Shown: positions 32,236 to 45,000 of the stretch, piece after piece
Layout: every line of letters begins with the position of its first letter
How positions within the stretch are numbered: the stretch's first letter is position 1
Source: Pogostemon cablin
Lineage: Eukaryota > Streptophyta > Magnoliopsida > Lamiales > Lamiaceae
DNA length: 64,000 nt
Direction of reading: 5' to 3'
Assembly: GCA_023678885.1 (NCBI GenBank)
Contig: CM043001.1
Coordinates: 28,339,867 to 28,403,866, forward strand
The notes under the pieces: model-generated
Seen by the model: the letters and a program-made list of their open reading frames with translations, nothing else
What the model was told of the DNA's origin: nothing
Databases searched by the model: none
Translations under genes and position numbers: made by a program

Positions 32236-33129
32236 TGCATGTTAATACAAATAATGTATATATTGTATACATTTTAACTAAGTAATGTATATATTTATTT
32301 TCATAAATATATTCTTTATATTAAATGTCAAATTAAAAAAATGAGGATTGATTTAGACTCATATTGTATGAGTAAATGTTTTTATATTATATTAGTTTTA
32401 TATATAAAATTAATGATACATTTTAAAATAAAAGTATACACTATATTAAAAATCATATTTAATACAGTTTTTATGTATAAAGTTAATGATACATTTTAGA
32501 ATAAAACGTAATACATTTATATGATTAAATATATACACTATTGAATTAATGCAGTTTTCACCCCATTTCTACAATCTTGTAAAATTATCAAAATCAATTG
32601 AATACGAACAGCCATCTTTGTATTTTTCACAAGACATGAAGATCAGCATAAATTGGAGATATGAAGAATAACCAATTAATTACAACCTTCAAACGTATGT
32701 GAAAAAAATGAGAAATTATAAAAATAAGAACATAAAAACTTTTAATCTTCGAAGAATTGTATTCTTCGAATCAAATCCACTCACTTGCGTGGATTCACAA
32801 CTAGAACACAATCATTGACTTTTTCGGAAGATCTCAAATGTAACGGAGAGGTGGAGGCAGAGAGAATGAGAGAATTTGAGGAAGAAGCCCAGCGCTGCGA
32901 TAGAGGGACACGGCTGAGGAAGCAAATTTGAGGAAGAAAGAAGCAGATTGATGAGAGTGAAAATTCAAGTAATTTGAGCTCTGATTTCTGTGATAATGAT
33001 GTGTGATTTGATCTTATGTCGAGATAAATCGAGATATGTTGTGGAAAGTCATGAATCAGGTGCGTTTGAGACCGTTTGAACATATTTTCGAAGGAAAACA
33101 AAACAGAAGTGCTCGGAATCAGAAAAAGG
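32236..33129. other. Non-coding region between the CT-rich block and the likely LTR
   Basis: AT-rich to about 32760, then less biased sequence with a palindrome around 32745-32770 (CTTCGAAGAATT/AATTCTTCGAA type). A 209-codon frame on the minus strand (33410-32781) crosses this region and the LTR-like sequence; it has no recognisable domain. Confidence 0.4.
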
Positions 33130-34537
33130 GAGTGTAAGCATCTGGTTCGACCAAGACACGAGTGGTTTGACCACTGGTTCGTGTCGAACCAGGGACCTGC
33201 AGTTTTGTTACAGAGTGGTCGACCACGATGACCTGGTTCGACCAGCCATGAGGGTCGAACCAAATGCCTAAAGTGGTGATGAATTGATTCGACCCCGATG
33301 CTTGTGGTTCGACAAGTGGTTCGAGTCAAACCAGCCATCTGTAGAATTATTACAAGCTGGTTCAACCAAGATATTAATGATTCGACTATGGGCTTTGGTC
33401 GAACCGTCACACGAAATATCTCTGGATCTATATTTTTACACCTTCAGTATGTGTTTTCGCCTAAAAAACTCATCCAAGGTCCATAAGGAGAGCTGACAAG
33501 TATAAAAGGAAGGCATTGCACATCAAAGAAAAGGTCATTCATTATTCACCGCATCCAAACCCTACCATCATCCGGAGGAGTTGTGGAGAGAGATTCGTCT
33601 GTCGAATCAAGTGGAAATCAAGTGAAGATTCAAGACGGAGAGAGACGCGACGACGCCTACATCTAGGGTTTACTTCACATATTAATTTATCTTGTAATTT
33701 TCAAGACTATGGGTAAGATTTATCCAACCACCATGATTGTTCTTAGATCAATCATGGGCTAGGACCGCTTCGGTAGTTCTAGGGTTTATGAAGGTTTTAC
33801 GATTTAATTGAACTTTCATATGTATACTCCGTACAACACTACTTGTGGTTTATTTTATATAAGACTATGCTTTATTAATTCTTAGTCAGAGTTGTTTTAT
33901 GCATCATTAGCTGTTATGTAGAGTCTGAATACATATTTTGGTTATTGATTGAGTGTGTTCACTGCTGAATAGGATTTCATGTTATGATTCTAAATGAGGG
34001 GACTCCGAAGCTTCATTATAACTATCTTATATAAATACTTCTTAATTGAATCTGGTTCGGGTTAATAAGTAGGATAAAGAGAATAATTTCATAGTACCTA
34101 TAAAGGGAGATCATATCGGTTAGAGCACTTAGTACACGGAAAATAATTGATACTGATAGTACCTAGAAAGGGGGTGAATTATATCTCTTACTCCCAGGTT
34201 ATTCACACGTATTACACGCATATTTACTTGTGTCTATAGAGTATATTTGCATGGTTTAGTGATTCGTCCATAATCCACAAGGCAGAGTCGGATATTGATA
34301 CACGAAAGAAAAATTAAGGAGTGAAACTGGATGGCCCGAAGAACTACCTAATTTCTCACTTGTTTACCTTCATTTAATCTCTACTACTTATCTATTTATT
34401 TGCCATTTTAATTATTCGTTCAGTTGTTAATTAATTCCATAATTTTATTGTCAATATAGTCTTAATAAGTTAGATTATAATTAAATTGATAATAATCCGT
34501 CCAGTGGGTTCGAGAAATATAACTTGGTCGCTTATCA
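33130..34537 (+). repeat. Probable solo LTR (gypsy-like), left end not defined
   Basis: Features of a plant gypsy LTR: a cluster of GGTTCGACCA-type motifs (33142-33406), a TATA box (GTATAAAAGGAAGG at about 33500), a leader-like transcribed region with 'CTAGGGTTT', and an end resembling Athila/Tat LTRs (GGGTTCGAG... then CTTATCA). It ends at 34537. Neither a primer-binding site after it nor a clear 5-bp target duplication was found, so it could also be a truncated element. The start is only approximate. Confidence 0.5.
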
Positions 34538-34638
34538 AAGCTACAATAACATCCTTCATACTTGGAGATTAATTGTGTGTTGAGAAAACATTCATCACAT
34601 ATTATATGTTAGAGAGAGAAAGTGTTAGAAAGCGATGA

Positions 34639-35120
34639 GATGGAGAGGGTTAGGGACAGAAAATATAGGAGTTAAATGACTCATTTCTCAATTACATAGA
34701 AGTATCTTGGGTTACGGGTTGGGTTTGAACCAATTGGACCTTAACAACACATACTCCCTCCGTCCTCTTGAAAGATATTCGTTTGCCTTCTGCACGTGGA
34801 TTAAGAAGTATAATAATTTAATGTATAGTAAGGTGAGAGAAATAATATTTTAATATGTAATGGGTAGTTGTATTAGTGTTAAGTGTTGAGTCATGTGTAG
34901 TGGTTGTGAGTCACATCAATCCAAAAAGGAAAATAGATACTTTGTAATGGGGACCAAAATAGAAAAATAGATACGTATCAAAGGGACGGAGGAAGTATAC
35001 AATAGGGTTAGGGACATAAAATATAGGAGTTAAATGATTCAGTGCTCAATTACATAGAAGTATCTTGGGTTACGGGTTGGGTTTGACCCAATTGAACCTT
35101 AACAACACATATACAATAGT
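34639..35120 (+). repeat. Tandem duplication of about 120 bp, first copy interrupted by a MITE
   Basis: The unit beginning GGTTAGGGACA and ending CACATATACAATAG occurs twice (from about 34639 and from about 35004), sharing TACATAGAAGTATCTTGGGT and TACGGGTTGGGTTTGA. Removing the Stowaway MITE and one TA makes the first copy match the second right up to ACAATAG. Confidence 0.85.
34754..34995. mobile_element. Stowaway-type MITE
   Basis: 242 bp, with inverted ends CTCCCTCCGTCC and GGACGGAGGAAG, flanked by TA (34752-34753, 34996-34997). No ORF. Inserted in the first unit of the tandem duplication. Confidence 0.9.
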
Positions 35121-35925
35121 TTTTGCTGTGATTTTATTAAACCTCAACTAAAATAAGGAATTGATTATATAATCTTAATTTAAAAAAGAAAAAAAAAAAC
35201 AAAAAACAAAACATTGAAATCTTGAATTTTGAACTCTGATAAACCCTAAACCTAAATCTCCTCTATTATTCATAATTGAACTTAAAAAGCAATCTATATA
35301 AATTTATACATTAATCTATCCATAACGATCCCTCAAAATAAAAATTGTGAGAAGTAAGAACATCTAATATACTCTTTAAATTTTACTGAGCATCTTTGCA
35401 AGCTAATAGATCTTCAATAAATTCTTTATTGTATGTTTTTTGTTTTATCTTTTTCAAACATAAAAAGATGAAGTAATATTAATTTCATTAAATTATAAAA
35501 ATTGATTTTACCTTTTTGGAGAGCAAAAAATCATTATATAAATTTAAATAATAAATTGAAGAGTGTAATTTTCCAATATCTAAGTAATAATAAGTATTTC
35601 ATGAATCCCATCGTTAGAAAAAATAACAAATGGACTTTATAATTTCAAGACAAAAAATAAGTTAAACTGAAATTGGTCCCATAAAAGCTTCCCGTGTGGA
35701 CAGCTACACACAATCTCAAAATTTGTCAAACATCGGCAACGCAGTACTTTCCTCAATAGCTGACCTGTAAATCACTCAGTTAACTATTAAACACAAGGTT
35801 GGCGGAATCAATTCTTTAGTTAATATTTGAACCATTGAATTTCTTTGAACTGCTCTTTTTTCTCAAATCTAAGATCGAAGATCCCAGATTTGAAAAAATA
35901 GGGAGTTGAGAGAAATCAAGAAAAT
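35121..35925. other. Upstream region of WLIM1
   Basis: AT-rich, no gene. It should contain the WLIM1 promoter and 5' UTR (about 35850-35925), but no convincing TATA box position could be assigned. Confidence 0.45.
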
Positions 35926-38292
35926 ATGGCAACTTTTGCAGGGACGACCCAGAAATGCAGGATCTGTGAGAAAACAGTTTACTTGGTGGATCAACTCACT
36001 ACTGACAATAAAGTCTATCATAAGGCTTGTTTTAGATGTCACCACTGTAAAGGAACTCTAAAGGTGAGATTTTTATCACCACCCTTGTGGTATTTTTTAA
36101 TGTTTTATGTTTGGTTTGATGTTATCTGAAAGATTAATGTCGATGCTTGGTCAGAGTTGTGGGCTTCTGATGAGGGTTTTGCTTGATGATGATTTCTAGT
36201 TTGTGATTATTTTTTAAAAAAAAAAATTTAGTCTGTTATTGGATTGTTGGAGTGGGTTAGAAAGGGGAACGGAATAGATTTGTTTGCTTGGTTTTTGATG
36301 GATAGGGTTCTGATTATTTGAAGTTCGTACTTTTCTGGGGTTATAGTTCTTGAAAAATAAATTTTGTAGACTCTCAAACTTGGATGCGGAGATCTTCAAG
36401 TGCTTCTCAATGACTACGTTGTAGTAGTTTTGATTGTATGAATATTTGAGAATCTGGAAGAATGGGTTAATTGGTTATCTTGCTAATAGTTTGGGTGTAT
36501 TTGATCATCAGTGAAAGTTGCTTCTATAATCATACCTACACAAACTTAACTGATGTTATCTGAATGGCATCAGATACTTCCAAAGAACTTGCCTTTAAGT
36601 GTAGTTATTTCGAACATGAACGAACAACTGTTTTTTTCATGTTTATGTTTATTGGTCGATAATCTATGATGCTATACCATGTTGTTTCTATTAGATTCAT
36701 ACGTTTTCTGCATTCAATCCTAGTATTTAGTTCAAATATTTGAATTTTATACTTCTGCTCTACTATTGTATCTGTTCCAGTGTTTCTTTTCTTCAGCATC
36801 TACTTGTTCACTTCCGTTCTTATCTTTGCTCTGTAGAGTTCTCAGATGGGTTATTTTAAATACTTTATCTCATAAATAGATTATCAATGCAATATATATC
36901 TTAGTTATGTCTAGTTAACAGGTGAAGATAGCCACAATGTATTCCAAATCATCATGTGTAAGCACCCGAATCCTGATGATAAGATCGTGTTGTTCCTGAA
37001 ACGAAAATCAGAATTAGTTCTGTCTACCTTTATACATGAAGTTTACTCTGTAATTAATGTTGCACATTGTTGAACATCATTATCAATGATTGGATAACAT
37101 GATCTTTTTTCAATTTGTCTTCCAAGCACCTCTGCTCCTCATCTTTGATAAACTCGATTTCATGTTATCTCTTCAGTTATTGCCAATTTATAGTATAGTT
37201 CCTGAGTAGTATGGTTGGTAGTTGGTACTGGAAGTCACGAGGCGACTGTCCTGATTTTGTTCTGTAATTTTGCCTCATTTATCAAACTTACTCTTTTACT
37301 TTATGCTTCTATTGACTTAGTGAAGTGCTTCTTCTAGTTTCATTCATCAGTGTGTTTAGCTCTTTCTTGTCTTATTACTACAGCTTAAAATCATAAATCG
37401 AATTCATCGTCTTGATGCAGCTGAGTAATTACTCTTCCTATGAAGGGGTCCTATACTGCAAACCTCATTTTGACCAACTGTTCAAGATGACCGGCAGCCT
37501 CGACAAAAGTTTTGAAGGTCATTATTACATAGCTGAATCGATCCTCACTTCTCTTGGAATTTAATCCTTTTATATCATCCATTTCATCATGTTATTCACA
37601 GGGGCCCCAAGAACTGCTAGACTCGATCGATCAGCTGAATTGGGCAATTCAAATAGCAAAGTTTCGAGTATGTTTGCAGGAACTCAAGATAAATGTGTTG
37701 CTTGCAACAAAAAAGTTTACCCCCTCGAAAAGGTACTTGTTACAAGAAACTATAATAAGAAAATTCAAAGTAGGAATGTAATCAAGTCGAGCCATTTTAT
37801 GAACTACTCGAGATCAGTTCAAAATCTCAACTTGACTCGAAGTGATCAAGTCAATTTTACCCTTAATATTTTTGTATATTTACACGAAAGTAATCAAATC
37901 CAGCCATGTGAAGCCTTCCTAATTTATAATTAGGCCGATTCAAGCTCAAGCTTGGAAAATCAAGTTGTGGTCGAGCTTGAGCTGTGTTGTGTATCAACTC
38001 GACTCCGTTCAACTTATTTACATCTCTTTATCAAACTTAATGCTCAATGATCTGGTCTAACACTTTCAATGTCCTCTACTATTAACAGATAGCAGTTGAT
38101 TGCACGTCGTATCATAGAGCTTGTTTCAAGTGCAGCCATGGAGGGTGCACGATAAGCCCGTCAAATTACGTCGCCCACGAGCATCGGCTCTACTGCAGGC
38201 ATCATCATAGCCAGCTCTTCAAGCAGAAAGGCAACTTCAGCCAACTAGACAAGCAAGATCAAGCCATAGAGGAAAATGGAACATCAGAGTAA
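35926..38292 (+). CDS. WLIM1: WLIM1-type two-LIM-domain protein, four exons
   Basis: Exons 35926-36063, 37421-37517, 37602-37732 and 38089-38292, all with GT-AG introns (first intron 1,357 bp), give 189 residues. LIM domain 1 has all zinc ligands: C11-x2-C14-x17-H32-x2-C35-x2-C38-x2-C41-x17-C59-x2-H62. LIM domain 2: C110-x2-C113-x17-H131-x2-C134-x2-C137-x4-C142-x15-C158-x2-H161. The start MATFAGTTQKC, the linker SLDKSFEG and the block SPSNYVAHEHRLYC are typical of the plant WLIM1 branch, whose members are about 190 residues long. Plant LIM proteins of this type bind and bundle actin filaments in the cytoplasm and can enter the nucleus; that is family knowledge. The gene looks fully functional. 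The short acidic tail (EENGTSE) is ordinary for the family. Confidence 0.95.
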
Positions 38293-39150
38293 AGTGATTT
38301 TGGAGACCTTTTACATACGAAACAGACGTCGGATCGGGAAATTCGGTTTTTCCGAGCTGCAGAGGGAGGCAACAGTCGAACTCGAAGCAACAAACCCTCC
38401 GACACTCGACGTGTTCATATATATATTTATATATATATATATATAACTAATTTGAAGATGATTGGTTTGCTGGTGAATTTTTTGTACTTCAGGTTTTTTT
38501 TTATGTGTGATAATTATATCGTGTTTTGAGTGAGTCTCTTGTGCGCCCGAACACACGGATTTAGATTCGTGTTCCTTTGCAATTTCTGTACCCTTTATAA
38601 TTTAAACCCTTAGCACAATACATAGGTTTAAATAGAATATAGAGGAATAGGGTAGTAGTATCCCTCCGTGTCTCCGGAGCGCAGGAGCTTTTGCCTTTCA
38701 CTTTTTCTTGACATTCTTGTTTGCATTTTCCCGTTGACTTTACACCGTCGAGATGAAAATTAATTTTAGATGATTAAATCTAATATTATAGGCCCATTAG
38801 GAGAAAGTGACGAAGAAAATAAGGCCACACAATGGTCTTACATAATAATACTGATATGTTTTCTTACATATTCATAATTTTTTTTGTTAGAGATTTTATT
38901 ACTTTTTAATTATATTATTTTATTTATATATACTACAAATTGTTACCACTATGAATTTTCCTTTTCACATCCTTTCTAACTATTCAACCCCTATCAATTT
39001 TCGTTAATTTGATTATCACTACTTATTCGTTTCATTATGAAACGAACCTACATGAGTATTTCTCAAGAAATTAAAACCACAAAATACGGTTTAAATTTTA
39101 ACTTAAATAACACTTCAGATAAATGTATAATATAATTTATATCATATTTA
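38293..39150. other. WLIM1 3' flank and intergenic sequence
   Basis: The first about 250 bases are probably 3' UTR; they include an AT microsatellite at 38418-38446. Nothing else recognised. Confidence 0.45.
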
Positions 39151-39375
39151 CTCTCTCTGTCCCACCCAAAAATTCCATTTTTTTCATTTTGGGTGTCTCA
39201 CCCAAAGAGTCTCGTTTCCTTTTCTACACACATGGAACTCTCACACACCCACTAATACAATTAAAATATAGGGCTCACAATCCCACTAATATAACTACCG
39301 ACTACACATTAAATACTAATACTATTAAATCCACATAAAAAAGTAAAAACAACCCTTTTCATGAGAGTGGGGGAG
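39151..39375. mobile_element. Stowaway-type MITE, same family as 59849-60075
   Basis: 225 bp between TA dinucleotides (39149-39150, 39376-39377). The ends CTCTCTCTGTCCCACC and GAGAGTGGGGGAG are somewhat diverged. The interior shares long blocks (TACACACATGG, CCCACTAATA, ACTACACATTAAATA) with the MITE at 59849. Confidence 0.8.
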
Positions 39376-39621
39376 TACTATTCATTACTAAAATAGACTG
39401 TTATTAAAAAAAATCAATAACTTAATTTAGTTTTAAAAATTAATAATAGCTTTATAAACAGATCCATTCCTATAACCGTTGACGTGGAAAAATCACACAA
39501 ATTGATTAGAAATAAGAGTTTTGTTAACTAGATAAAGGAGGAAATTAGATGTACTTAAATATATAGATGATAATTAAGGTGATTTTATTTGTACGGTACA
39601 CTAAATATTGGATATGAGGTA

Positions 39622-39880
39622 CTCCCCGTCCCATTTTAGATGACACATTTTTTATTTTGAGTTGTCCCACAAAAGTTTGTACATTCCTAAAAAAGCAAAA
39701 AGTTAAACACAATAACACTTCTCCATACACTTTATTTACAAAAAATCACCCTTACCTAACACACCTAACATACTTTATCATTTTATTTATTACCAAAAAA
39801 TATCATAATACTCCTAAAAGTTATTACTTTTCTTAATCTTCGTACCTAAAAGACATACAAACTTTTGTGGGACAGAGGAG
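39622..39880. mobile_element. Stowaway-type MITE
   Basis: 259 bp between TA dinucleotides (39620-39621, 39881-39882). Inverted ends CTCCCCGTCCCA and GGGACAGAGGAG, with further inverted pairing of CCACAAAAGTTTGTA with ACAAACTTTTGTGG. Confidence 0.85.
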
Positions 39881-39882
39881 TA

Positions 39883-41343
39883 AAGTTATAATAATAAGAT
39901 TTTTTCTTAAATAAATAAATAAATAAATAAAATTTCATTTTAATTTAAATTTTTCTTGGGAAGAGAGTGAGAGAGTAACCATTATGGATTGCACCTAAGA
40001 TTCCTTTCTTTCTCTGGTTCGAAATCTTTAAAAGAAAAAAGAGGAGGAAAGAAAATCTTTTAAACTCTATGAATTTGAAGATTTTTCTCTCTAATACTCT
40101 CTCTCTTTTCCACAGAAAGTGACGAAAGAATAAAGAAAAAGTAGCTCCTTCTACTTTTAATTACTAATAATTTAATTTTATTGCAGTCATACTTTTTAAA
40201 GAGTAGAGAAGGATCTAATTGCCTCATGGGTTAGTGACAATCATTACTTCTTCCCTTTTTCTTAAATAATAAAACGTGAAGATGTTATTCAAAATGCACC
40301 CCAAATAAACAATCTCATAAAATTATTAATGATAATATTATACATGATATTTAATTGATAAAAAGTTATAATAGAATTGTGAATTATTTTATTAATAATA
40401 TATAGTATAAATAAAAAATGACAACATTTTAAAAGAAAAATGATAACATAAATAAAAATAATAACTGAAAAAGAAAAGCGTAAAATAGTCTCAATTTGAA
40501 ATGATTTCACACAAGTTTATTTTTAATTATAATAATAAAATTTTGTAATATATATTCTCACTCGACTCTATCTAGTTGAATAAGCATGCAGATTCTGATG
40601 AATGATTACTTCTTCCTCCATGGCAACTTAAAGATGGCTGCTAAAATGATCATTGCAAGTCAAAATGTAGCATTTTAATGATTTATATATATATGTTTAT
40701 TTGCATCCCTTCCTAAGTTGTTTTTCGACTCTTAATCATTATTTTTCTGTGATTAACAGAATGCACTATCTAATCATTCCCTCTTCTTGAAGTATCTTTT
40801 CCAAGGTTGGCATCTGAAAAGGAATTAATATTTTTTTACAAAGTATTCTGAAAAGTAGCATTCAGAAAGTGTGGTGGGGTTTTAGGAGTAGTAGGTTTGC
40901 ACTAGAGACCATTTAGAGGATTAATTAAAAAATTATTATCTTATATATTATAACTAATTTGTGTATTAGTTACTTAACTATAGTAATGGTCATTTTTATA
41001 TATCATATCATGACCATAAAGCACGATTTTGTAGGCTTTTTGGTGATTGATTCTTCCATCAACTTGATATTGTTTGTATTTATTTCGAACTTTCATTAGA
41101 ATAGTTTTTATTTAATTAAGTAATTATAGTAGAGTACTACGAAATATATATATTTGGAATAGGCCGTGAAAATTAAATACTCTAATATGCAATTACATCA
41201 TTTTGTTCATTATTATAGATGTGACTTGGGCCTCATCATCCCCACCCTCTCCCCCCATCCCCCCTCCTAGAATTCATTTAATTAATAATTGTTCGAGAAA
41301 TTAATTTTCTTTAAAAAAAATATATACTATATATACTCCATAT
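39883..41343. other. Intergenic AT-rich region
   Basis: No gene or defined repeat recognised. A TAAA microsatellite lies at 39911-39931. Confidence 0.45.
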
Positions 41344-41570
41344 TGTTGTAAACTATTCTTATTAATAAGAAGAACAATAACAGAAATAAAAAGAAGAAGA
41401 GAAGAATAAAGAAATATGGGGAAAGAGAGATTTCATTAACGTTCAAGTTGATCTCAGTCTGTACAAAACCCTCACTCTTTATATAGGGAAGAGAAAGGGT
41501 ACCATAGTAATAAGCTCTCTTCCTATTCAATGATATATGGAGTAATGTCCATATAAAATATTTCACAACA
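41344..41570 (-). repeat. 3' LTR of the copia-like element
   Basis: 227 bp, direct repeat of 46770-46996. An apparent TATA-like TTTATATAGGGAAG (seen on the plus strand) lies within it. Confidence 0.92.
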
Positions 41571-41601
41571 CTCCCCCTTGGACATTACGATATCATATGC
41601 G

Positions 41602-42002
41602 TGCCTCGTTAAAAACCTCGCTAGAAAACCCTGTGGGAAAAACCAGTCGAGGAAAAGAGTACATGTCTTATCATTTCATAATATTTCATATTAGTTGCCT
41701 CATTAAAAAACTTTCAACCAAGGAAATCTTGTAGGAAAAAAACTTAGTTAATGAAAAAGAGTACAGCTTGGTCTTCAGGACCAATCTTCAGGATTATTTA
41801 GAAGTTATTTCATCCCCAAGACATTTAGCTTGCATGTCTCATTAAAAACCTTCAACTAAGAAAACCTTTTAGGAAAAAACTTAGTTAAGGAAAAGAGTGC
41901 AGATCTTATGATTTTGATGTATTGCATTAGTTGCCTCGTTAAAAAAAACCTTAGACTAAGAAAACCCAGTGGAAAAAACTTAGTAAAGGGAAAAAGAGTA
42001 CA
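41602..42002 (+). repeat. Four dispersed copies of a roughly 70-bp repeat beside the LTR
   Basis: Copies at about 41602-41664, 41696-41765, 41834-41901 and 41932-42002. Each begins like GCCTCGTTAAAAACC and ends like GGAAAAGAGTACA, separated by 31-69 bases that themselves share a CTTCAGGA/TCTTCTGGAT motif. They are diverged from one another. A related sequence next to LTRs is common in plant elements of this type. Confidence 0.8.
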
Positions 42003-45000
42003 ACTATTAGTCTTCAGAACTTAATCTTCTGGATTGTTTAGAAATTACCGCTTCCCCTGAAAATGACAATCTTCTGGTCTAGATAATACAATACTACAAG
42101 GACATACTAAAATATAATTTGGGAGTAAACAAAACAATGATAAATAATTTACATGAGCAAATGTTATATATATTTGTAATACTCACTGCTCTTCTAGAGC
42201 ATCTAAATTTGTCATGTCTCGCATAATATATTAATTATTCATCCATGCAACACATAATTTATTGTCTTATAAAAGACTGGGGATATTAGTCTTTCATCAT
42301 GTCCTGTGGGCTATATATTTATTATATCAACAATCTTATTACACCAGTTTGAAACCTTAACATTATGGGGATCATTTAATTAACATTCAAATCAATATGC
42401 CAATGTCACGTTGGTTTCTTATAAATAAACTAATAGTATTTTGTATCTACGAGATAATTGAGGATATGTTTAATTTCATATAACTTCTCTTTGTCTGAGA
42501 GTCATAAAATCTTGCTAGCAAGTTCATCATAAGTGCATATCAGGCCTGATACAATTATGAGAAAACATGTGCTTTAAAAGCACTGAATGGAGGGACTTCT
42601 AGTCCAAAATATCCTCATTATATACTTCAAGTATATAGACATTAGTTTTCCACTTCAAGGGATAAAAATGACAATTGGCATACAATATAAATAGATATAT
42701 CGAAAATCGAAAATTCATCTAAAACAAACATAAAAAAATTAACTGGTGTTTAAACTGTAAGATATTCTCAATCTACAGGTTGAGACAACTTTTTGGTTTA
42801 TCCAAATTCTTTCATTCTGAAAAATCCGTCATGTTTGCATGTGTTACCTTATATAAATTTCTTATACATTTCAATCTTAAAACGTTCATATACACACACT
42901 TTTCATTCTTCTTCAGGAAGAAATAACAAATTAAAATATAGCATATCCATATTAACTGTTTCAAGGTCTGGCTATGACCAATATTATAGTTATATGTTGT
43001 GATATTTTATTCTCATCCAATTTGAAAAGTTTTAATCCTTCGAGGATTTTCATGTATATCACATAATGATGTATATTTACTGCATATCTAAATATATTAA
43101 AACTGTCATATAAATTAAGTAGCGAGATGTAATGTATAATGGGAGAGTATCTATCATTTATATATTGGGCCTCTGCAAAGAAAAAAAACCCTTTGAGCTT
43201 TAACTGATCACCATGTTATCTTTCATATGTCCTTCTGGGACAAATATTTATATCATTTCAGATAATATTCAAATAAATATTTAACGAGTTAAGCTCAACC
43301 TCAATGCTTTATTCTGTCTTACTAAATATTTGTGCTTCTGGCACTTTGATATCAAATATAAGTTCCGGATCCAGATTATTATTTAAAATAGTAAAAGTAA
43401 TCAAAGAAGCAAACGTGTTGTCGACAACTTTCTGTTTCAATTCATATTCTTCTCCCAAAATCTATAATGATTTATGTATTTATATAACTAGATCCTCGTC
43501 ATTTCCCAATACGTATGGATCTAGCCGTTTTGCATACCCAGTATTTTGATTATTTTGATGCACGTACGAATTTACTGGGTATTTGTCTTCTGGACATATC
43601 TATAGAAAAGAGTTTTCATTATCAAAACAAACTCTTCTCATAATTTTTGAAGTGACTATTTATTCTTAAAATTAATTTCTGCGGATATTTAATTTTCAAA
43701 TCATAAATCATTTCCCGCTTCTAGCGTTGATAAATAATTATTTAAAGTATTATGTCCCCGGGGAACTCCACTTCCAGTGGTGCATTGATAATAAATTTAA
43801 GGGACTTTGTCACTTCATCATGATAGTTTGACAGTTTATTTGTTATTGCGAACTAATAATCTTTTTGAACTTCTGGTTCAGTCAATCTAGTGCAAAATAA
43901 TAGAATTTCTCGGCATTCACATAAATATTGGGTTTAAATCTCCCCCTAATGCCGTGAAATAATTTCATTAAATGTGCAATTAGCATACTAAAAAATATAT
44001 TGATCCCCTATATCGGGCTTTATAAAAATTGACGGATAATTATCATTAGAATGCCCATTGAAATACGCTATGGTGGTGATATATAAAATATTAATTTCAC
44101 AATTCAAATTTTGCAGATGGAAAATGTTTAAGGCTTCTGGCCATGATTGGGCAGTACTAGTAAAGGGGTATAATTATGATATGCAGGAGCCAGAATTTGT
44201 GTTTAGTTATTCCAAATTCCCCAAATATTAATTGTTGGAATAAAATATTCACTGCGTGTGAACATAAAACATTAGATGTTCCACTTTTTTTTGTTTTAAT
44301 ATTATCAGTTGATATTCATTCCAATTGACTAACTCAAATATTCAATATTTGAGCTCTTCATATGTAATTTTATTTGTATTAGTGCACTATGAATAAGAAT
44401 GTATTTATTCAGTGGATACATCAATAAAATATTTTGGTCATGACATTAGAAAATTTGACCAATTTTTCTCCTTGAAACTTTGGAACATATTAGGAGAAAT
44501 AATTCCAACTTTAGTATGTAAATATCATACCATAAATATTCCACATAAACTTCATAAGTATCATTTCATATCTCATGACTAAAAGAATTTAAATTATCTG
44601 GCTCATCTATTTGCCTAAAATAACCCAATTACTCATGCCATAGTTTAAAATTGTTGGGTTTCAAATATAAATATCACAACAATATATATCCAACTATCTA
44701 CTTATAAGATATGTATGATTTAGACAAGATCATTTAACAAATAGTATAATCTAATAACATATATAACACTAGAATAAAAATATAATGTCATAAAAAAAAT
44801 CATGTTTTAAAAAATATTTTTGCAAATATATAAAGTTTTTTTTTAAAAGATATGTAATGTAATATAGCTAAAGTGTCTAGCTTTTTTAAACAATCTCAAA
44901 AATTAAAATTATACTTGGTCACAATGATTTTCGAGCTTAAGTCCCAAATTGTCATCATTGACTTTATCGATATTTTGTTTGCTTCAGGCAAATAAATTTT

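Noticed and set aside
32781..33410. 209-codon minus-strand frame
   Set aside because: Overlaps the palindromic motif cluster and the likely LTR; no domain recognised and residue use looks random.
41602..42002. CRISPR-like spaced repeats
   Set aside because: The repeats are diverged, 63-71 bp long, unevenly spaced, and in a plant LTR element.
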